Below, piece by piece: positions 9,716 through 19,862 of a DNA stretch of 64,000 nt. Origin of the DNA: Paraburkholderia phytofirmans OLGA172. GTDB taxonomy: Bacteria > Pseudomonadota > Gammaproteobacteria > Burkholderiales > Burkholderiaceae. The stretch spans positions 4,216,001 through 4,280,000 of the forward strand of contig NZ_CP014578.1 in NCBI RefSeq assembly GCF_001634365.1, written 5' to 3'. Under the pieces are notes generated by a model. It had not been told where the DNA came from and searched no databases. It saw nothing but the letters and a program-made list of their open reading frames with translations. Positions within the stretch are counted from its first letter, which is position 1, and the number at the start of each line of letters is the position of its first letter. Made by a program: the position numbers and the translations under genes.

Positions 9716-11038
9716 TTAGCCGTTCTGCCGCATCCGGTATTCTGCGCTGCGGGCGTGCGCCTGCAGGCCTTCGCCGTAAGCGAGTTCGGCGGCGATCTCG
9801 CCGAGCGTCTGCGCACCTTCCGCACTGACCTCGATCACGCTCGAACGCTTGAAGAAATCGTAGACGCCCAATGGCGACGAAAACCGTGCGGTACGCGAAG
9901 TAGGCAGCACATGATTCGGCCCCGCGCAGTAATCGCCGAGGCTTTCGCTGGTGTAGCGGCCGAGGAAGATCGCACCGGCATGGCGGATCAACTGACCCCA
10001 CTGATGCGGTTCCAGCGCCGAGATTTCGAGGTGTTCAGGGGCAATGTCGTTGGCAATCGCGCAGGCTTCGGCCATATCGCGCACCTTGATCAACGCGCCG
10101 CGGCTTTCGAGCGACGCGCGGATCACATCCCGGCGCGGCATGCTCGGCAGCAGTTCGTTGATCGCGTCGCGCACGCGGGCGATGAATGCATCGTCCGGGC
10201 ACAGCAGGATGGATTGCGCGAGCTCGTCGTGCTCGGCTTGCGAGAACAGATCCATCGCGATCCAACGCGGGTCCGTCGTCCCGTCGCACAGCACGAGAAT
10301 TTCCGACGGCCCAGCGATCATGTCGATACCGACCGTGCCGAACACACGGCGCTTGGCCGACGCGACATAGGCGTTGCCCGGGCCGCAGATCTTGTCGACT
10401 GCGGGCACCGTTTCCGTGCCGTACGCCAATGCGCCCACCGCCTGCGCGCCGCCGATCGTAAACACGCGATCCACGCCGCCCAGCAAGGCGGCCGCCAGCA
10501 CCAGAGGATTCTTCACGCCGTCCGGCGTGGGCACGACCATGACGATTTCGCGCACGCCGGCCACGCGCGCCGGAATCGAGTTCATCAGCACCGACGACGG
10601 ATACGCCGCCTTGCCACCCGGCACATAGATACCCGCACGATCCAGCGGCGTCACCTTCTGCCCGAGCACGGTGCCGTCTGCTTCCGTGTACTGCCAGCTA
10701 TGGCTGCCGCACTCGATCCTCTGCTTCTCGTGGTAACCGCGCACACGCGCCGCCGCCGCTTCGAGCGCCGCACGGCGCTTAGGCTCGAGGCCTTCGAGCG
10801 CCGCCTCGAGTTCGGACATCGGCAACTCGAGCGCCTCGACGCTCTTCGCCTCGACACGGTCGAAGCGGTTCGTGTACTCGAGCACCGCAGCGTCGCCGCG
10901 TGCCTTCACGTCGTTCAGAATCTGCGCGACCGAGCGCTCGATTGCTTCGTCTTCGCTCGCCTCGAACGCGAGCACCGCGTGCAGCGCCTTGTGAAAGTCG
11001 GGCGCGCTGGAATCGAGTTTGCGAATCTTGATAGACAT
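9716..11038 (-). CDS. hisD: Histidinol dehydrogenase
   Basis: HisD performs the last two steps of histidine synthesis, NAD-dependent oxidation of histidinol to histidine. The 440-residue product has family landmarks in order: [15 protein letters not shown], the GPGNAYV segment, the [11 protein letters not shown] loop and the zinc-site region [11 protein letters not shown]. The C-terminal [22 protein letters not shown] block is also typical. It follows hisG, from which it is separated by a perfect 11-bp hairpin. Confidence 0.98.
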   Translation of the reverse strand: MSIKIRKLDSSAPDFHKALHAVLAFEASEDEAIERSVAQILNDVKARGDAAVLEYTNRFDRVEAKSVEALELPMSELEAALEGLEPKRRAALEAAAARVRGYHEKQRIECGSHSWQYTEADGTVLGQKVTPLDRAGIYVPGGKAAYPSSVLMNSIPARVAGVREIVMVVPTPDGVKNPLVLAAALLGGVDRVFTIGGAQAVGALAYGTETVPAVDKICGPGNAYVASAKRRVFGTVGIDMIAGPSEILVLCDGTTDPRWIAMDLFSQAEHDELAQSILLCPDDAFIARVRDAINELLPSMPRRDVIRASLESRGALIKVRDMAEACAIANDIAPEHLEISALEPHQWGQLIRHAGAIFLGRYTSESLGDYCAGPNHVLPTSRTARFSSPLGVYDFFKRSSVIEVSAEGAQTLGEIAAELAYGEGLQAHARSAEYRMRQNG

Positions 11039-11071
11039 ACGGATATCCGTTTCGGTAAGGCGCGCGTTAAA

Positions 11072-11097
11072 AGTTTGACCACTCGCGTGGTCAAACT
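11072..11097 (-). terminator. Intraoperonic hairpin between hisG and hisD (attenuator or terminator-like)
   Basis: A perfect 11-bp inverted repeat (agtttgaccac at 72-82, gtggtcaaact at 87-97) with a 4-nt loop begins just after the hisG stop codon at 11100. On the minus strand it is followed by a short T-rich run (cttttaacg). The U-tract is weak, so it may cause partial termination, pausing or 3'-end protection. Confidence 0.7.
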
Positions 11098-11099
11098 AT

Positions 11100-13168
<2,069 letters not shown>

Positions 13169-13408
13169 TTACGCGGTCTGCCATTCGGCGGGCGTCAGCG
13201 TCTTCATGCTGAGCGCGTGGATTTCTTCGCGCATGCGGTCGCCGAGCGCCGCGTACACGAGTTGATGGCGCTGGATCAGACGCTTGCCTTCGAAGCTCGG
13301 CGAAACGATGGTCGCAAAGAAATGCTGACCGTCGCCCTCGACTTCGAGATGCTGGCAAGCGAGCCCAGCCGCGATGTATTGCTTGACCTGCTCTGGAGTC
13401 GGCAACAT
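13169..13408 (-). CDS. BolA/IbaG-family protein
   Basis: The 79-residue product is a small BolA-like protein. Members pair with monothiol glutaredoxins and take part in iron-sulfur cluster handling or stress morphology. It has the family core with the FEGKRLIQRHQLVYAALGD segment, which contains the conserved RHQLVY motif, and ends in the helix before TPAEW. Its place next to murA matches the ibaG-murA pair of E. coli, so IbaG is the closest assignment. It is 15 nt downstream of the ABC permease gene. Confidence 0.92.
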   Translation of the reverse strand: MLPTPEQVKQYIAAGLACQHLEVEGDGQHFFATIVSPSFEGKRLIQRHQLVYAALGDRMREEIHALSMKTLTPAEWQTA

Positions 13409-13423
13409 GAGAGAAGCTCCTGA

Positions 13424-14179
13424 TCAGTGGCGCAGTTTGTAGCCGGAGGCGAGCATGCGCATCGCCACCACGGCCAGCACCACAAAGAAACCGGCAACGA
13501 TCGCAAGGCTCACGAGCGGATTGATATCCGACACCCCGAAGAAACCGTAGCGAAAGCCGTCGATCATGTAGAAAAAGGGATTGAGCCGCGACACTTCACG
13601 CCACACCGGTGGCAGCGTATGCGTCGAGTAGAACACGCCCGAGAGGAACGTGAGCGGCATAATCAGAAAGTTTTGAAATGCGGCAAGCTGATCGAATTTT
13701 TCGGCCCAGATGCCGGCGATCAAACCCAGTGTGCCCAGGATCGCCGCGCCGAAAATCGCGAACACGACGATGTAAAGCGGCGCGCTGAAGCTGATCGGCA
13801 CGAACCAGATCGTCACGATGAACACGCCGAAGCCGACCGCCAGACCACGTGCCACGGCAGCGAGCGCGTACGCACTGAACATCTCATAGTGCGAGAGCGG
13901 CGGTAGCAGCACGAACACCAGGTTGCCGGTAATCTTCGACTGGATCAGCGAGGACGAGCTATTCGCAAAGGCGTTCTGCAACACGCTCATCATCACGAGG
14001 CCGGGAACCAGGAAGCTCGTGTACTCGACGCCCGGATAGACCTGAACGTGACCGCGCAACGCGTGGCCGAAAATCGTCAGATACAGCAGCGCGGTGATAA
14101 CCGGCGCCAGCACGGTCTGAAACGACACCTTCCAGAAACGCAGGATTTCCTTGTAAAACAGCGTGCGAAAGCCGCTCAT
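13424..14179 (-). CDS. ABC-2 type transporter permease (YadH-like)
   Basis: This 251-residue protein is a six-helix ABC-2 permease that pairs with the ATPase encoded just upstream. I chose the ATG at 14179 (MSGFRTLFYKEILRFW) because it overlaps the ATPase stop as ATGA and gives the normal length. The LTFLSGVFYSTHTLP segment and the C-terminal hydrophobic end are typical of the YadH family. The substrate is unknown; the pair resembles E. coli YadGH. Confidence 0.93.
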   Translation of the reverse strand: MSGFRTLFYKEILRFWKVSFQTVLAPVITALLYLTIFGHALRGHVQVYPGVEYTSFLVPGLVMMSVLQNAFANSSSSLIQSKITGNLVFVLLPPLSHYEMFSAYALAAVARGLAVGFGVFIVTIWFVPISFSAPLYIVVFAIFGAAILGTLGLIAGIWAEKFDQLAAFQNFLIMPLTFLSGVFYSTHTLPPVWREVSRLNPFFYMIDGFRYGFFGVSDINPLVSLAIVAGFFVVLAVVAMRMLASGYKLRH

Positions 14180-15108
14180 GCCAGCCCCTCGATCACTTCT
14201 GGACCGTTCATCACCTGAACGAACACATCTTCGAGGTCGGCTTTGCGAACCTCGATTTCTTCGAATGTGCAGCCCGCTGCGCGGCACTGCGCGAGAATCC
14301 GCTCGACGTCGTCGTAGCTCACGAGCCGCAGCAGATGCTGACGGCCGTTGCCGTTGCCCACGCCGCTTTCCACTTCGAGCGGACGCAACTCCGCCGGCAA
14401 TACGCCTTGTGCAAAGCGCAGGAACAGCTGCATGCCGGCAAAGCGCTGCAGCAGCGTGCTGGTGCGCTCGAGCGCGACAACTTCGCCGCGCCGTAACATC
14501 GCGATGCGGTCGCACAGCGATTCGGCTTCTTCCAGATAGTGTGTGGTCAGCACGATCGTGTGCCCTTCGCGATTCAGGCGCGAGATGAATTTCCACAAGG
14601 TTTGACGCAACTCGACGTCGACACCGGCAGTGGGCTCATCCAGCACGATCACCGGCGGCCGGTGCACCAGCGCCTGCGCCACGAGCACGCGGCGCTTCAT
14701 GCCGCCCGACAGCGCGCGCATGTTGACGTCGGCTTTTTCGGTGAGATCGAGATTGGCCATGATCTCGTCGATCCACGCGTCGTTATTGCGCAGCCCGTAG
14801 TAGCCGGACTGGATGCGCAAGGTTTCGCGCACGGTGAAGAACGGATCGAACACGAGTTCCTGCGGCACCACGCCGAGCGCGCGGCGCGCGCCGCGGAAAT
14901 CGCTGACTACGTCGTGCCCGCGAACCGCGATGCTGCCTTCATCGGCGCGCGCGAGACCGGCGAGGATGCTGATGAGCGTCGTCTTGCCCGCGCCGTTCGG
15001 ACCGAGCAGTCCGAAGAACTCGCCTTCTTCTACCGCGAGGCTGACGCCCTTGAGCGCCTGCAAGTCCTTGTAGCGCTTCTTGACGTTACGAATTTCTATG
15101 GCTGACAT
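14176..15108 (-). CDS. ABC transporter ATP-binding protein (YadG-like)
   Basis: The 310-residue nucleotide-binding subunit has Walker A GPNGAGKTT (36-44), a Q-loop, the signature ALSGGMKRR, Walker B VIVLDEPTAGVD and the TTHYLEEAE switch region, followed by a roughly 80-residue C-terminal extension. It drives the ABC-2 permease with which it overlaps. A TATAAT -10-like box lies about 105 nt upstream, so the pair may have its own promoter separate from the mla operon. Confidence 0.94.
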   Translation of the reverse strand: MSAIEIRNVKKRYKDLQALKGVSLAVEEGEFFGLLGPNGAGKTTLISILAGLARADEGSIAVRGHDVVSDFRGARRALGVVPQELVFDPFFTVRETLRIQSGYYGLRNNDAWIDEIMANLDLTEKADVNMRALSGGMKRRVLVAQALVHRPPVIVLDEPTAGVDVELRQTLWKFISRLNREGHTIVLTTHYLEEAESLCDRIAMLRRGEVVALERTSTLLQRFAGMQLFLRFAQGVLPAELRPLEVESGVGNGNGRQHLLRLVSYDDVERILAQCRAAGCTFEEIEVRKADLEDVFVQVMNGPEVIEGLA

Positions 15109-15213
15109 GACTGTGGGCCGCCTGCGGAGCGGCGCCTAAAGGAGCCCTGAGGGGGCGCAAAAGTGCTGGAAGGGACGAAATTGGGGCCGGTTATATGCCC
15201 CGAAAAACGTTTG

Positions 15214-15219
15214 ATTATA
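15214..15219 (-). promoter_or_regulatory. Possible -10 box upstream of the ABC exporter genes
   Basis: On the minus strand this is a perfect TATAAT in the context gccctataatcaaacg, about 105 nt before the exporter ATPase start. I see no good -35 hexamer at 16-18 nt, so the call is tentative. The same gccctataat context occurs before mlaF. Confidence 0.4.
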
Positions 15220-15222
15220 GGG

Positions 15223-15254
15223 CAAAAATCGACAGCCCCGCCTGAGCCGGGGCG
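15223..15254 (-). terminator. Probable terminator of the mla operon
   Basis: A short GC stem (gccccg at 235-240 with cggggc at 248-253) is followed on the minus strand by gattttt. It lies after mlaB and before the ABC exporter promoter-like box. Confidence 0.6.
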
Positions 15255-15315
15255 ATTGGAAGTGACGCTATGGGAGCGTCAATGTCGGGGCGCGCAGCAA
15301 ACATGCGGTGGGGGG

Positions 15316-15444
15316 CCGGAGTAGCGCGCTAAAGCGCGAACTCTGGTCGACCGCGTTGCATGGGACCGGAGTAAGCGCTAAAGCGCGAACTCTGGTCGAC
15401 TGCGTTGCATGGGACCGGAGTAAGCGCTAAAGCGCTAACTCCGG
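15316..15444. repeat. Three tandem copies of a palindromic element at the mlaB 3' end
   Basis: Copies start at 15316, 15366 and 15415, about 50 bp apart. Each contains an inverted repeat of the form ccggagt - agcgct - aa - agcgct - actccgg and, in the first two, is followed by a shared gtcga/gcgttgcatggga spacer. Copy three is the most symmetrical. It also encodes the last MlaB residues and the TAG stop. They look like REP-type intergenic palindromes able to form strong hairpins in the mRNA. Confidence 0.85.
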
Positions 15445-15729
15445 TCGACACAGCAGGGTGTCGACGCCGTAGGCTTGGGCGAGGCTGGCGAGACCAGCCG
15501 GCAGGTTGACGATCTCGAACGCCATGCCGCGTGCCTGAGCAGCACGCTCCCACGCAAACAGGACAGCAAGCGCGGACGAGTCGAATTGCGCGAGCGGCGC
15601 GCAATCCACGCCCGTTGCGCCCGCGGCGATACGCTGCAAACCCGCCTCGAACGCGGCTTTCGCGCTCTCATGGGTCAGCGTCGCGCCGCTTTCAAAGCGG
15701 CTTGCGACGGCGTTCAGCACTTCGCTCAC
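15427..15729 (-). CDS. mlaB: STAS-domain protein MlaB
   Basis: MlaB is the cytoplasmic STAS subunit that binds and stabilises the MlaF ATPase of the phospholipid transporter. The 100-residue product has the conserved helix start QFDSSALAVLFAWERAA (S51/S52), the site facing MlaF in known complexes. Its ATG overlaps the mlaC stop. The C terminus RPELAL and stop codon are supplied by a palindromic repeat copy. Confidence 0.9.
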   Translation of the reverse strand: MSEVLNAVASRFESGATLTHESAKAAFEAGLQRIAAGATGVDCAPLAQFDSSALAVLFAWERAAQARGMAFEIVNLPAGLASLAQAYGVDTLLCRPELAL

Positions 15730-16358
15730 GACTGCTTGCCCGCGGCGAGTTGCTGGTTACGCTGCGTGAGGAACTGGATCAGTCCGTCCACGCCCTTCTG
15801 CTGGATCTGCTCGTTGAACTGCTGCTGATACGCCTGGATCAGCCACGCGCCGAGCACGTTGATGTCATACACGCGCCAGCCGTTCGGCGTCTTGTACAGA
15901 CGGTAGTCGAGTTCGATCGGCGAGCCGTTGTTCATCACCACCGAGCGCACCACCGTGTCGGTGTCGTCTGGGTTCATGCGGAACGGCTTGTACTGGATCT
16001 GCTGGTCGCGGACCTGGGCGAGCGCGCCCGAGTACGTGCGGATCAGCAGCATCTTGAACTGCTCGACCACGGCGTCTTGCTGCTCCGGCGTGGCGGTGCG
16101 CCAGTTGCGGCCCATCGCCAGTTGCGTGGTGCGGCGGAAGTCGGTGTACGGCAGGATCTTTTCGTTGACGAGCCTGGTGATGTGGGTGATGTCGCCTTGC
16201 TGGATCGACTTGTCGGCGTGGATCGCGTCGACCACCTGCTGGGTGACGGTCTTAACCAGCGTATCGGGCGAACTCGAGTCGACAGTTTGTGCCGATGCAC
16301 CAGCACTAGCGAACGAGAACAGCGCAGCAAACAACGGAATCAGGAAGAATTTTTTCAT
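15726..16358 (-). CDS. mlaC: Periplasmic phospholipid-binding protein MlaC
   Basis: MlaC shuttles phospholipids through the periplasm between the outer-membrane MlaA complex and the inner-membrane MlaFEDB complex. The 210-residue protein starts MKKFFLIPLF and has a Sec signal peptide with a probable ASA cleavage site near residue 23. The mature part shows the family's LVNEKILPYTDF and RRTTQLAMGRNWR segments. I chose the ATG at 16358 because the longer frame lacks a signal peptide at its N terminus. It overlaps mlaB. Confidence 0.95.
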   Translation of the reverse strand: MKKFFLIPLFAALFSFASAGASAQTVDSSSPDTLVKTVTQQVVDAIHADKSIQQGDITHITRLVNEKILPYTDFRRTTQLAMGRNWRTATPEQQDAVVEQFKMLLIRTYSGALAQVRDQQIQYKPFRMNPDDTDTVVRSVVMNNGSPIELDYRLYKTPNGWRVYDINVLGAWLIQAYQQQFNEQIQQKGVDGLIQFLTQRNQQLAAGKQS

Positions 16359-16472
16359 ATCGAGCCTTGCCTTAAAAATAGTGCAACCGTTTGAGGCGAC
16401 ATTAACACGCGAGTTCAGCAGCAATCCATGCGCAAACTGCGAGAGTCGTATCGAGGTGTTACGGCTGCACAA

Positions 16473-17510
16473 TTAACGCAATTTAAATGACGGAAAGTTG
16501 AAACGCGTCGGCGGGACCAGTTGACCGGCCGGGATCTGTGTGGTTTCCGGACCGCCGTTCAGATCGAGCGGCGGCGTTTCGGCGCTGCCGGAGGCGGCTT
16601 CCGGCGCAGCAGCCGTGCCGGTTGCACCCGTGGTGGCGCCAACCGCCGAAGCAGCTTGCGGCGGCGTTGCGGCGGCCGCACCGGACGCAGCCGGTGCTTT
16701 CGCGGCAGCACCCGGCGTGCCTGCCGGGGCAGCAGCCGCACCACCTTCCCCCTCGTCGTACTTCGGCAGCGGAGCTTCATCGCCGTAGTTCGGCAGCGCC
16801 TGCGATTGCTTACTTTCCGACAGCAGATACTGGCGGCGTTGCAGATACGCATTACGCACGAACGAGTACTTGTCGAGCGCGGCGCCTTCCAGCACATCGC
16901 TCGCGCCCAGCAGATTGGCACGCGTGTTGATCACATTCAGGCCGTACAGCGCCCAGCTCAGACCATCCGGGTGAATATAGCTGAGCGGATTCACATAGTA
17001 GTTGCCGATCGAGCCTACCGCGTCGCGCACCGTGCTCGGCCCGAACAGCGGCAGCACGAGGTACGGGCCCGCCGGCACGCCGTAGTGGCCGAGCGTCAGG
17101 CCGAGGTCGTTGTCGTGCTTGGGCAGCTTGGCGAGCGTGGCCACATCGAACAGACCGCCGACACCGAACACCGTGTTGATCACGATCCGCATGATGTCTT
17201 CGACGCCATCGGTGATCTTCAACTGCAGCAGGTTGTTCGCCGCGATGTAGACGTCGCCGATGTTCGAGAAGAAGTTGGTGACGCTGTCGCGCACCGGTTG
17301 CGGCGTCGCCCAGACATAGCCCTTCGCGACTGGCTTCAGCGCGTACTGGTCGAGCTTGTCGTTGACGGTGAAGATCGTGCGGTTCAAACCCTCGAGCGGG
17401 TCGCCCTTGGTCGGCGTCTGCACGGTCGAGCAGCCAGCGAGCGTAGCGGCCGCGAGGGCGAACGTCGCGATCTGGACGGTGCGCACGCCTCGTTTGCCTG
17501 GGGTCTGCAT
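16473..17510 (-). CDS. mlaA: Outer-membrane lipoprotein MlaA (VacJ) with a long Ala/Pro-rich tail
   Basis: MlaA sits in the outer membrane and removes phospholipids from the outer leaflet. The 345-residue product has a lipobox LAGC with C27, the FNRTIF-like GLNRTIFTVND start, the GVGGLFDVATLAKLP segment and the YGVPAGPYLVLPLFGPST motif. Residues about 232-345 form an Ala/Pro/Gly-rich tail absent from E. coli MlaA (251 residues). I chose the ATG at 17510, which has GAGGAG 7 nt upstream, over the ATG at 17525. In this lineage mlaA is inside the mla operon, between mlaD and mlaC. Confidence 0.95.
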   Translation of the reverse strand: MQTPGKRGVRTVQIATFALAAATLAGCSTVQTPTKGDPLEGLNRTIFTVNDKLDQYALKPVAKGYVWATPQPVRDSVTNFFSNIGDVYIAANNLLQLKITDGVEDIMRIVINTVFGVGGLFDVATLAKLPKHDNDLGLTLGHYGVPAGPYLVLPLFGPSTVRDAVGSIGNYYVNPLSYIHPDGLSWALYGLNVINTRANLLGASDVLEGAALDKYSFVRNAYLQRRQYLLSESKQSQALPNYGDEAPLPKYDEGEGGAAAAPAGTPGAAAKAPAASGAAAATPPQAASAVGATTGATGTAAAPEAASGSAETPPLDLNGGPETTQIPAGQLVPPTRFNFPSFKLR

Positions 17511-17521
17511 TTTTATTCTCC

Positions 17522-18091
17522 TCATTGACCGGCCGCGCCGGAGGCGGGCGAAGTCGGCGCCGCCGGCGCGGGCGCCGTGGCGGGGGCAACAGCAGGTGCA
17601 GGTGCAGCCGAAGCCGCGCCCGGCTTGGATGCGCCCGAGTCCGCGGCCTTGCTATACAGGAATTGTCCGATCAGGTTTTCCAGCACGATCGCCGATTGTG
17701 TCATCGAAATCGTGTCACCCGCTTTAAGCATCTCGCTGTCGCCACCGGGTTCGAGCCCGATGTATTGCTCGCCCAGCAGACCCGAGGTCAGGATCTTCGC
17801 CGAGGTGTCTTTCGGAAACGAATATTGCGTGTCGATGTCGATCGTGACGACAGCCTGATACGCATTGCTGTCAAAGCCGATCGAGGCAACCCGGCCGACC
17901 GTCACGCCCGCGCTCTTCACCGGTGCGCGCGCCTTCAGTCCGCCGATATTGTCGAACTTGAGCTTGACCGGGTACGTTGCCTGAAACGACAACGAGCTCA
18001 TGTTGCCGGCCTTCAGCGCGAGAAACAGCAGCGCCACGAAACCCAGCACTACGAACAGGCCGACCCAGAAGTCGAGAACAGTCTTTTTCAT
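17522..18091 (-). CDS. mlaD: MCE-domain lipid transporter subunit MlaD
   Basis: MlaD is the inner-membrane-anchored MCE subunit that forms a hexameric ring below MlaE and passes lipid to or from MlaC. The 189-residue protein starts MKKTVLDFWVGLFV, with one membrane helix (about 8-27), then one MCE domain (38-116; VKSAGVTVGRV and LLGEQYIGLEPG). A C-terminal Ala/Pro-rich tail spans about 150-189. The start at 18091 gives the family N terminus. It follows mlaE by 91 nt. Confidence 0.96.
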   Translation of the reverse strand: MKKTVLDFWVGLFVVLGFVALLFLALKAGNMSSLSFQATYPVKLKFDNIGGLKARAPVKSAGVTVGRVASIGFDSNAYQAVVTIDIDTQYSFPKDTSAKILTSGLLGEQYIGLEPGGDSEMLKAGDTISMTQSAIVLENLIGQFLYSKAADSGASKPGAASAAPAPAVAPATAPAPAAPTSPASGAAGQ

Positions 18092-18182
18092 CGTCATCCC
18101 AAAGTGAATCCGCCACGCTGCTCCCGCTCCCGTCACGCGCAACCCGAGGCGCGCCCGCCGAGCGAAAACGTGCAGCGCAGTT

Positions 18183-18950
18183 TTAGCTGAACATCAGTGC
18201 GGTCAGCAGAAAATCGAGGCCAAGCACCGCAAGCGACGCGTATACGACCGTCTTGGTCGTGGCGCGCGACACGCCCTCCGGCGTCGGCTTGGCTTCGTAG
18301 CCTTGAAACAGCGCCACGAAGGTCACCGCGAGGCCGAACACCACGCTCTTGACGACCCCGGCGCCCACGTCGCGCCAGACATCGACACCACCCTGCATCT
18401 GCGACCAGAACGCGCCGGCGTCGACGCCGATCAGCAGCACACCTACTACGTAGCCGCCGAACACGCCGACCGCGCTGAAAATCGCGGCCAGAATCGGCAT
18501 GGAAATGATGCCCGCCCACAGACGCGGCGCCACCACCACTTTCACCGGATCCACCGCCATCATTTCCATCGCGGTCAATTGCTCGCCCGCCTTCATCAAG
18601 CCGATCTCGGCTGTGAGCGACGTGCCGGCGCGGCCCGCGAACAGGAGCGCCGTGACCACCGGCCCGAGTTCGCGCACCAGCGAAAGCGCGACCAGCAGCC
18701 CCAACGCCTGTTCGGAACCGTAGCGGTTGAGCGTGTAATAACCCTGCAAGCCGAGCACGAAGCCGACGAACAGCCCCGACACGGCGATGATCACCAGCGA
18801 ATAATTACCCACGAAGTGGATCTGCTTCGTGACAAGGCGCGGCCGGCGCAGCAGCGGGAAAAACTCGACCAGCAGCCGGAAGAAGAAACGCGTGGCATAG
18901 CCCGCCGTGCCCAACCCGTCGATCACCCGGCGACCAAGCGAATGGATCAT
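18183..18950 (-). CDS. mlaE: Phospholipid ABC transporter permease MlaE
   Basis: MlaE is the membrane permease of the Mla inner-membrane complex. The 255-residue protein has five to six hydrophobic segments and family signatures such as ALLFAGRAGTSLTAEIG and the MKAGEQLTAMEMMAVDP loop. Its ATG overlaps the mlaF stop in an ATGA. Confidence 0.97.
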   Translation of the reverse strand: MIHSLGRRVIDGLGTAGYATRFFFRLLVEFFPLLRRPRLVTKQIHFVGNYSLVIIAVSGLFVGFVLGLQGYYTLNRYGSEQALGLLVALSLVRELGPVVTALLFAGRAGTSLTAEIGLMKAGEQLTAMEMMAVDPVKVVVAPRLWAGIISMPILAAIFSAVGVFGGYVVGVLLIGVDAGAFWSQMQGGVDVWRDVGAGVVKSVVFGLAVTFVALFQGYEAKPTPEGVSRATTKTVVYASLAVLGLDFLLTALMFS

Positions 18951-19768
18951 GACTGACCTCCGCCGATGCCGAAGTCCGCCGCGAGCGGCGTCTTGCTGGG
19001 GTAGTGGAATTTGAACGGGCCGTCCGGCGCGCCGTCGATAAACTGGCGCACCGTAGGATCGGCCGACGCGCGCAGCTCAGCCGGCGTGCCTTCGGCATGC
19101 ACCCCGCCGTTGGCGAGGAAATAGACGTAATCGGCAATCGCGAACGATTCCGGCACGTCGTGCGTGACGAGGATCGAAGTCGCGCCAAGTGCCTGATTCA
19201 GCGCGCGAATCAGGTTCGCGGTGATGCCGAGCGAGATCGGATCGAGACCGGCGAACGGCTCGTCGTACATCATCAGCTCGGGGTCGAGCGCAATCGCCCG
19301 GGCCAGCGCCACACGCCGCGCCATGCCGCCCGAAATCTCCGACGGCGCCAGGTCGCGCGCGCCACGCAACCCGACCGCGTTGAGCTTCATCAACACGAGG
19401 TCGCGAAGCAGTTCTTCGGGGAGGTCGGTGTGCTCGCGCAGCGCGAAGGCGACGTTTTCGAACACCGACATGTCGGTGAACAGCGCGCCGAACTGGAACA
19501 GCATGCCCATCTTGCGGCGCAGCGCGTAGAGGCCCTCACGCGTCTGCTGGCCGATATCCTGGCCATGAAACAGGATCTGGCCGCGCTGGGCGCGCACCAG
19601 ACCGCCGATCAGGCGCAGCACTGTGGTTTTGCCGCAACCCGAGCCGCCCATGACCGCGACGACCTGGCCGCGCTTGAAGCGCAGATTCAGGTTCGACAGG
19701 ACGAGCCGGTCGCCATAACCGAAGTCGACGTCGCGCAGCTCGAGTAAGGTCTCGGGGGTGGAAGACAC
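18947..19768 (-). CDS. mlaF: Phospholipid ABC transporter ATP-binding protein MlaF
   Basis: MlaF powers lipid movement by the MlaFEDB complex. The 273-residue ATPase has Walker A GGSGCGKTT (41-49), signature ISGGMARRVALARA, Walker B LMMYDEPFAGLDP and the switch His in VTHDVPES. It is the first gene of the operon mlaF-E-D-A-C-B. A TATAAT box lies 33 nt upstream of the start. Confidence 0.97.
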   Translation of the reverse strand: MSSTPETLLELRDVDFGYGDRLVLSNLNLRFKRGQVVAVMGGSGCGKTTVLRLIGGLVRAQRGQILFHGQDIGQQTREGLYALRRKMGMLFQFGALFTDMSVFENVAFALREHTDLPEELLRDLVLMKLNAVGLRGARDLAPSEISGGMARRVALARAIALDPELMMYDEPFAGLDPISLGITANLIRALNQALGATSILVTHDVPESFAIADYVYFLANGGVHAEGTPAELRASADPTVRQFIDGAPDGPFKFHYPSKTPLAADFGIGGGQS

Positions 19769-19800
19769 GAAACTGACAGTCCTTTTACACGGAAGGCCGA

Positions 19801-19806
19801 ATTATA
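19801..19806 (-). promoter_or_regulatory. Possible -10 box of the mla operon
   Basis: The minus strand reads TATAAT in the context gccctataattcgg, which would put the transcript start about 25 nt before the mlaF ATG. No clear -35 hexamer is visible. Confidence 0.45.
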
Positions 19807-19862
19807 GGGCCATCATGCAAAAGCTGCCGTGAGGTGCCCTGTCCCTTTACCGAACTTGACGA

